A DNA stretch of 17,275 nt, taken from positions 1 through 17,275 of the forward strand of contig JAITBS010000058.1 in the NCBI GenBank assembly GCA_031283515.1. The letters are read 5' to 3'. Positions 13,768 through 17,275 of this stretch are shown here, in pieces. Source of the DNA: Planctomycetaceae bacterium. Lineage in GTDB: Bacteria; Planctomycetota; Planctomycetia; Pirellulales; Thermoguttaceae. The notes under the pieces were generated by a model. It was not told the DNA's origin, searched no databases, and saw only the letters and a program-made list of their open reading frames with translations. A program made the position numbers and the translations under genes. Every line of letters starts with the position of its first letter. The stretch's first letter is position 1.

Positions 13768-14916
13768 TCAATAGTTATATCCGCCGCCGTATCCGGTACG
13801 TTCACCGCCGCCGATCAGGACTCTGCCGTAGAATCGGGTTGCGGTGGTGGCGCCGAGCAACGAGAAGCCCATAATCCGTTCGAACGGAGCAATAATACGG
13901 GCTAACACTCCATCCGCAGCCACCCAACGACTCTCAACAACAAAAACACGATCTCCCGATAATAATTGGTAATTTGTTTCTGATTTTGCGTAAGCGGTGA
14001 CAGCGACCCAATCAACCGGTAAAATCACCGGTTTATGACTATTACCGACCGGTCGGGCAACCCAAATTCGTTTGGACGAATTAGGTGCTAAACCGTTTGT
14101 GTTGGCAATTGCTTTCAGGACTGTTTCATTACCGGTATAAGGAAAAGCAAAAATTTGTTCTCCCATCGTCTCTGATTGAAAGATGACATAATATTCTTTG
14201 CTGTTGTAGGAATAAACATCGACCGCAACTTGCGGATGTTCAAGAGCCTTTGACAGATGCAATTCAATTGCCTCCCGACATTCGTCAACCGTCAAACCGT
14301 TGATATAAACCCGACCATAAGAACCAAGTGTGATATAACCATCCGGTCCAATTAAATGGGTGTTGGCAATTTGTTGAATATCCGACATTTTAACCAATTT
14401 TGCCGAAACAACAGTATTGGGACCGAGTCGGCCTTGTGTATTTTCCGGACTCCAAATTAGATGTCGTAAAATGGCTTGTTCTGTTTCTGCCAACGAGAGT
14501 CCTTCGACTCGTACTGCCCCGTAAGCTCCGCCAAGTTGAATTGTTCCGCCGGGTTCTATGGAGAAATTACCGATAATTGGTTCCTCCACCGGCGTCCCGA
14601 TCACATCAAGAGCAACCACGTCAAAAACACGCAACATGTAAGGCGATTTCGGAACCAGATGAATCGCTTCGACAGTGATTAGGTCTGGTGATTCCAAAAA
14701 ATAGTGAGGTAATGATGATTTTGCTGTTTCTTTGGGAATATCACGAAAGGAAGGAGTTCCTGCCGGTTTGGGGTCAAAAAACGCCGTCTGGGAAACACAG
14801 CCGACAACAAGAGTGATAAAAAAAAGTTGAAACAATCCCCTAAAAAAGAATGCAACTGACAACTTCTTTTCAGAACAACCAATTTTCACATCAATATTTT
14901 GTGTTAAGATCGACAT
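13768..14916 (-). CDS. Polysaccharide biosynthesis/export lipoprotein (Wza-like, SLBB)
   Basis: The 382-residue protein has a long N-terminal region, a hydrophobic segment (about 21-39) and a lipobox-like VVGC with Cys40, so it should be lipidated. A polysaccharide-export domain follows from about 75: the ESPDLITVEAI start, YMLRVFDVVALDVIG, FSIEPGGTIQLGGAYGAVRVEGLSLAE (119-144). A second related block lies at 188-222 (LIGPDGYITLGSYGRVYINGLTVDECREAIELHL). An SLBB-type segment (about 240-328) ends SGDRVFVVES. In Wza-type systems this forms the outer-membrane channel for exopolysaccharide. The tail is Gly/Tyr-rich (GGGERTGYGGGYNY). Start ATG 14916 has AAGG 8 bp upstream. No Wzc kinase, polymerase or glycosyltransferase gene is adjacent, so it is a stand-alone copy, and its partner system is unknown. 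Confidence 0.87.
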   Translation of the reverse strand: MSILTQNIDVKIGCSEKKLSVAFFFRGLFQLFFITLVVGCVSQTAFFDPKPAGTPSFRDIPKETAKSSLPHYFLESPDLITVEAIHLVPKSPYMLRVFDVVALDVIGTPVEEPIIGNFSIEPGGTIQLGGAYGAVRVEGLSLAETEQAILRHLIWSPENTQGRLGPNTVVSAKLVKMSDIQQIANTHLIGPDGYITLGSYGRVYINGLTVDECREAIELHLSKALEHPQVAVDVYSYNSKEYYVIFQSETMGEQIFAFPYTGNETVLKAIANTNGLAPNSSKRIWVARPVGNSHKPVILPVDWVAVTAYAKSETNYQLLSGDRVFVVESRWVAADGVLARIIAPFERIMGFSLLGATTATRFYGRVLIGGGERTGYGGGYNY

Positions 14917-15533
14917 ATCGAATGCCTTCTTTGATTTATATTACTCTATCATTGTCCGATTACGTTTATCTACAAAAACAACTTCTAAAAACTTTTTTTA
15001 GATAGGAAAGATTAACAGAATAAAATTTTGTTAAACTTATCAGTCCTGTCAAAAAAATAATCAATATTTGTTTTCATCAATGAGTTAAGAAGTTTTCTGC
15101 TGATAAGGAAAACTCCTTCTCCAACAGTTTTCGGCTTTTACTCTTTCGGGAATATTCAAAAAATTTTTGATTTGGTAATACCCTTGTTTTACGGAATATC
15201 CGATATTTGCGGATAAAAGACATAAGTTGCATAATCGGATGCTCATTGTAACAGTCAAAGAGACGCTGTCATCGGTCGGTCTTACAAATTGATACAAGAG
15301 AAATTCTAAAAACGGTAATATATCAGTGGCATTTTTGTGGTTACCAACAAACAATAGGCAGCCCTGAAAGAGCGTTAAGATTATAGCCCGCCCCGTTGTG
15401 GAGCGGGTTATAATCCTGACGCTCCTATCGGGGCTAATGTAAAAAACAAAAATTCCGCTGATATATTACCGTTTACCGAAGTTTTCAGAAGTAACCGCGA
15501 GGTATTTATTTAGTGAGTGAGTTGTGTGTTTTT
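14917..15533. other. Long spacer with nested inverted repeat, no gene
   Basis: The 617-bp spacer holds ACTTCTAAAAAC at 14981-14992 and the nested repeat structure at 15298-15492. A minus-strand ORF at 15085-15354 is rejected as a gene because its first codons are translated repeat sequence. The AT-rich remainder shows nothing that I can name. Confidence 0.55.
15298..15492. repeat. Nested inverted repeat: two CTTCTAAAAA/TATCAGTGG copies flanking a strong hairpin
   Basis: The outer arms 15310-15338 and 15446-15474 are reverse complements at 27 of 29 positions, each containing CGGTAATATATCAG(T/C)GG. Outside them are TTCTAAAAAC on the left and its reversed relative GTTTTCAGAAGT on the right. Inside, AGCCCTG (15360-15366) pairs with CGGGGCT (15429-15435), and a 21-base arm (15371-15391, AGCGT…GATTATA…CCCGC) pairs at 18 of 21 positions with 15403-15423 around an 11-base loop. 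The centre is GC-rich against an AT-rich spacer, so it is probably a separate insertion. It lies downstream of the 15534-16733 gene and could end its transcript. Confidence 0.75.
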
Positions 15534-16733
15534 TTAGACATTGGACATATTGAAGATGGGCATCATGAGGGCTAAAACGAGAAAAAGAACAATAGTACCG
15601 AGCAGCATGAGCATGAGTGGTTCAATGAATCGGACAGCAAGATCAAGAGAACGCCAGTTCCTTTTTTCGAGTGAACCGGAGATATCGATGAGTACGGAAT
15701 CGAGCGTATTTGATTCTTCGGCAACGGAAATCATTTCGACAATAGAACGCGGAAAGCAACCGGATTCGGCAAGTGGTCCGGCGAGCCGTGAGCCGCTGCT
15801 GATATTTTCGGAGGCATGTTGAATGGCGTCGGCGAGGATTCGGTTACCGGTTGCGTCCCCTGAAATACCGAGTGATTTGACAATGGGAACGCCGTTTTTC
15901 AGAAGTGTTCCGAGAACACGGCAAAATCGGGCGACTGCGAATCCTTCATAAACTCGTCCGGCAATAGGCATACGAAGTTTGAATCGGTCAATGAATCGGA
16001 GTCCGTTTTCTGTTCGGCTCCAAAAGCGGTACCAGATAAGACTGAGAATCAAAACCGGAATCGCAACAATCAAAAAAACTTTTGCCTGAGCCGAAATAAA
16101 AAGAAGCCATTCTGTTATTTGCGGCAATTCACCTCGTTTACGAAGGTCTTCGAAGAGAGGTTGAAAATTGGGAACGATAAACACAAGAATTGCGCTGACA
16201 ACAGTAATTAAGAAAACGAATAACAAAACCGGATAAACCAATGCACCAATAATTCGGCTTTTTAAATCGTCTTGAGTTTCGGTATATTCGGCGACATGTG
16301 TTAGAGATTCTTCGAGAAAACCGCCTTCACTTCCGGCGCGAACCATCTGAACACCCATTTCACCAAAGACGATTTGGTATCGGGTCATTGCTTCTGCCAA
16401 TGTTTCTCCGGCTTCGACGCGGCGGTAGATATTATCCAGAACGAATTTTAGATTGGTATTGGATGTTTGGTCGTGCAATATTTTCAGTGATCGGAGCAAT
16501 GGCACACCGCCATGTAATAAGTCAGCGAGTTGTGAGTAGAATGCTGCCAATTGTTGTCCTCTGACACGTCGAACTTTTCCGGTGACGGTTTGTTTTAGGA
16601 CCGGCGTCATTTCCAATGGAAACAATCCTCCGGCGGAAAGTGTTGCGGCTGCCTCTAATTCGGTTGCGGCGTCGATAACACCTTCAATTTTGGTTCCAAG
16701 TTCATTCCGGGCAGTATAACGATATTCCGGCAT
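15534..16733 (-). CDS. Type II secretion / type IV pilus inner-membrane protein (GspF/PilC family)
   Basis: The 399-residue protein matches the usual GspF length. It starts PEYRYTARNELGTKIEGVIDA (split: a small N-terminal domain with the YxYxAxxxxGxxxxG pattern), then a first T2SSF domain (about 63-185) with YSQLADLLHGGVPLLRSL and EGGFLEESL. Membrane helices lie at about 162-187 and 218-237. A second T2SSF domain (about 266-390) has FCRVLGTLLKNGVPIVKSL and AEESNTLDSVL, and a last helix lies at about 372-392. In secretion and pilus systems it is the inner-membrane platform that meets the ATPase. No GspE, GspG or pilin gene is adjacent. I chose ATG 16733 because it gives the family N-terminus; the start at 16787 adds 18 residues of no known kind. 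Shine-Dalgarno is weak. Confidence 0.93.
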   Translation of the reverse strand: MPEYRYTARNELGTKIEGVIDAATELEAAATLSAGGLFPLEMTPVLKQTVTGKVRRVRGQQLAAFYSQLADLLHGGVPLLRSLKILHDQTSNTNLKFVLDNIYRRVEAGETLAEAMTRYQIVFGEMGVQMVRAGSEGGFLEESLTHVAEYTETQDDLKSRIIGALVYPVLLFVFLITVVSAILVFIVPNFQPLFEDLRKRGELPQITEWLLFISAQAKVFLIVAIPVLILSLIWYRFWSRTENGLRFIDRFKLRMPIAGRVYEGFAVARFCRVLGTLLKNGVPIVKSLGISGDATGNRILADAIQHASENISSGSRLAGPLAESGCFPRSIVEMISVAEESNTLDSVLIDISGSLEKRNWRSLDLAVRFIEPLMLMLLGTIVLFLVLALMMPIFNMSNV

Positions 16734-16842
16734 CGTGGTAATAAAAAAGATTGACAAAGATTGACTCTGTATCATCGGTACAAACAACCGCCTTATTATC
16801 TACAATCAATCTTTTGTTGTCAATAACAAACAACACTTAAAC

Positions 16843-16908
16843 GTAAATCTATCAGTGGAATATTTTTGAATTGGTTTACAGTTGGCAATTACAAGGTAGG
16901 CAACCTTT
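16843..16908 (+). repeat. Composite dispersed repeat, copy 3 (5' part only)
   Basis: GTAAATCTATCAGTGGAATA (16843-16862) is followed by an AT-rich stretch with TTGGTTTAC and then AGGTAGGCAACCTTTGG (16894-16910). Order and spacing agree with copies at 1186-1290 (reverse) and 11601-11704. The TTTCGCCGAAA palindrome and GTTTTAAACAATACGGC tail of those copies are absent here and are replaced by the palindrome array. Confidence 0.7.
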
Positions 16909-16909
16909 G

Positions 16910-17030
16910 GAGTCAGATTGCCGGCAATCCAAGTCAGATTGCCGGCAATCCAAGTCAGATTGCTAGCAATCCAAGTCAGATTGCCGGCAATCCAAGTCAA
17001 ATTGCTAGCAATCCAAGTCAGATTGCTAGT
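16910..17030. repeat. Tandem array of 21-bp palindromic units
   Basis: Five complete units begin at 16910, 16931, 16952, 16973 and 16994, with a sixth, degenerate one from 17015. Each has AAGTCA then a 14-bp perfect palindrome: GATTGCCGGCAATC in units 1, 2 and 4, GATTGCTAGCAATC in unit 3; unit 5 has A for the first G. The centre changes from CCGG to CTAG yet stays self-complementary. The 21-bp period equals two DNA turns and also seven codons, so both strands give heptapeptide ORFs that I regard as artefacts. Confidence 0.9.
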
Positions 17031-17186
17031 GCTTTGGTAATCTTAAAATTTAGGATGAGCCGACAAATAACCTTTAAAAATTCAATGTCTTGTCGAGCAT
17101 TTAGAAAAACAGTAGAATGGTTACTAGTTGTGATCGGATAAACCGATTCACTCCCCACTATTCACTTTTAACTCTTAACTACACCC

Positions 17187-17275
17187 ATGCCTTCCCGTTA
17201 CATCAATCCTTATACAGATTTTGGTTTCAAAAAACTTTTCGGCGAAGAGGCGAATAAAGACTTGTTGATTGATTT
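17187..17275 (+). CDS. Rpn-family PD-(D/E)XK nuclease / transposase-like protein, 3'-truncated by window edge
   Basis: The first 29 codons read MPSRYINPYTDFGFKKLFGE followed by EANKDLLID. This is the highly characteristic N-terminus (NPxTDFGFKKLFGxExNKxLLI) of the Rpn / PD-(D/E)XK nuclease family transposase group (PF12784-type). E. coli Rpn proteins are DNA nucleases that raise recombination, and many bacteria hold numerous copies. The catalytic region and C-terminus lie outside the window, so completeness cannot be judged. Start ATG 17187 is the first Met of the typical family start; no strong Shine-Dalgarno precedes it. A palindromic repeat array ends 157 bp upstream. Confidence 0.88.
   Translation, partial: MPSRYINPYTDFGFKKLFGEEANKDLLID

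Larger units (their letters stand above)
16734..17186. other. Spacer with composite repeat and palindrome array, no gene
   Basis: This 453-bp spacer separates the divergent GspF-family and Rpn-family genes. It contains composite repeat copy 3 and the 21-bp palindromic array. Between about 17145 and 17180 lies CCACTATTCAC followed by TTAACTCTTAAC, whose reverse complement resembles the GTGAATAGTT words at about 10425 and 10563. ORFs through this area are translations of the array. Confidence 0.55.

Noticed and set aside
13642..13905. 87-residue plus-strand ORF
   Set aside because: It spans a repeat element and then the antisense strand of the export lipoprotein's C-terminus.
15085..15354. 89-residue minus-strand ORF
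   Set aside because: Its N-terminal codons are the reverse of the TATCAGTGG/CTTCTAAAAA repeat; no Shine-Dalgarno and no recognisable family.
15360..15435. Integron attC site or tRNA-like cloverleaf
   Set aside because: The fold is one long hairpin without the attC core sites or an anticodon/T-arm arrangement, and no integrase is nearby.
16910..17030. CRISPR array
   Set aside because: The units are directly adjacent 21-bp repeats with no variable spacers, and no cas gene is present.
16806..17141. Heptapeptide-repeat ORFs on both strands through the 21-bp array
   Set aside because: 21 bp is seven codons, so any open frame yields a periodic peptide. Both strands being open is explained by the palindromes, and neither ORF has a credible start or non-repeat domain.

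Overview
The window looks like a low-GC (roughly mid-30s to 40 % by eye), gene-sparse chromosome segment of a planctomycete, perhaps a gut or rumen Pirellulales-type lineage. That placement is inference. It rests on a stand-alone Wza-like polysaccharide-export lipoprotein with a Gly/Tyr tail, an orphan FliK-domain protein, two secreted Cys-rich proteins, and several small conserved proteins whose sequence style I associate with Planctomycetota (8746-9225, 8327-8512, 9688-10422, 12950-13381). No rRNA, tRNA, CRISPR array or complete insertion sequence was seen.

Layout. 1-890: 3' part of a right-handed beta-helix protein. 1501-2292: short-chain dehydrogenase. 2718-3863: GalT-type nucleotidylyltransferase. 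3948-5378: FliK C-terminal-domain protein. 5494-6777: DUF3748/YidR-type beta-propeller. 7096-8238: secreted Cys-rich protein. 8327-8512 (minus): two-helix membrane protein. 8746-9225 (minus): conserved coiled-coil protein. 9688-10422: conserved protein of unknown function. 10601-11344 (minus): second secreted Cys/His-rich protein. 11751-12953 and 12950-13381 (minus): a translationally coupled pair, an HI0933-family flavoprotein behind a small secreted protein. 13768-14916 (minus): polysaccharide-export lipoprotein. 15534-16733 (minus): GspF/PilC-type inner-membrane protein. 17187-17275: start of an Rpn-family (PD-(D/E)XK) nuclease/transposase-like gene, cut by the window edge.

The genes do not form one pathway. 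Most are single transcription units separated by 100-600 bp of AT-rich spacer; the only clear operon is 13381->11751. A loose theme is the cell envelope: four or five secreted or lipidated proteins, an export lipoprotein and a secretion-type membrane protein.

The most unusual content is in the spacers. They hold a dispersed family of short repeats built from two motifs, (A)CTTCTAAAAA and TAATCTATCAGTGG, present in at least eight spacer positions. Three copies of the second motif belong to a longer composite repeat ending in AGGTAGGCAAC plus a TTTCG-C-CGAAA palindrome. One pair of copies forms a nested inverted repeat around a strong hairpin at 15298-15492. One composite copy runs into a 21-bp-period array of perfect palindromes (16910-17030), whose centres alternate CCGG/CTAG while staying palindromic, upstream of the Rpn-family gene. 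These look like non-autonomous mobile or structured elements and are the best candidates for something undescribed here.
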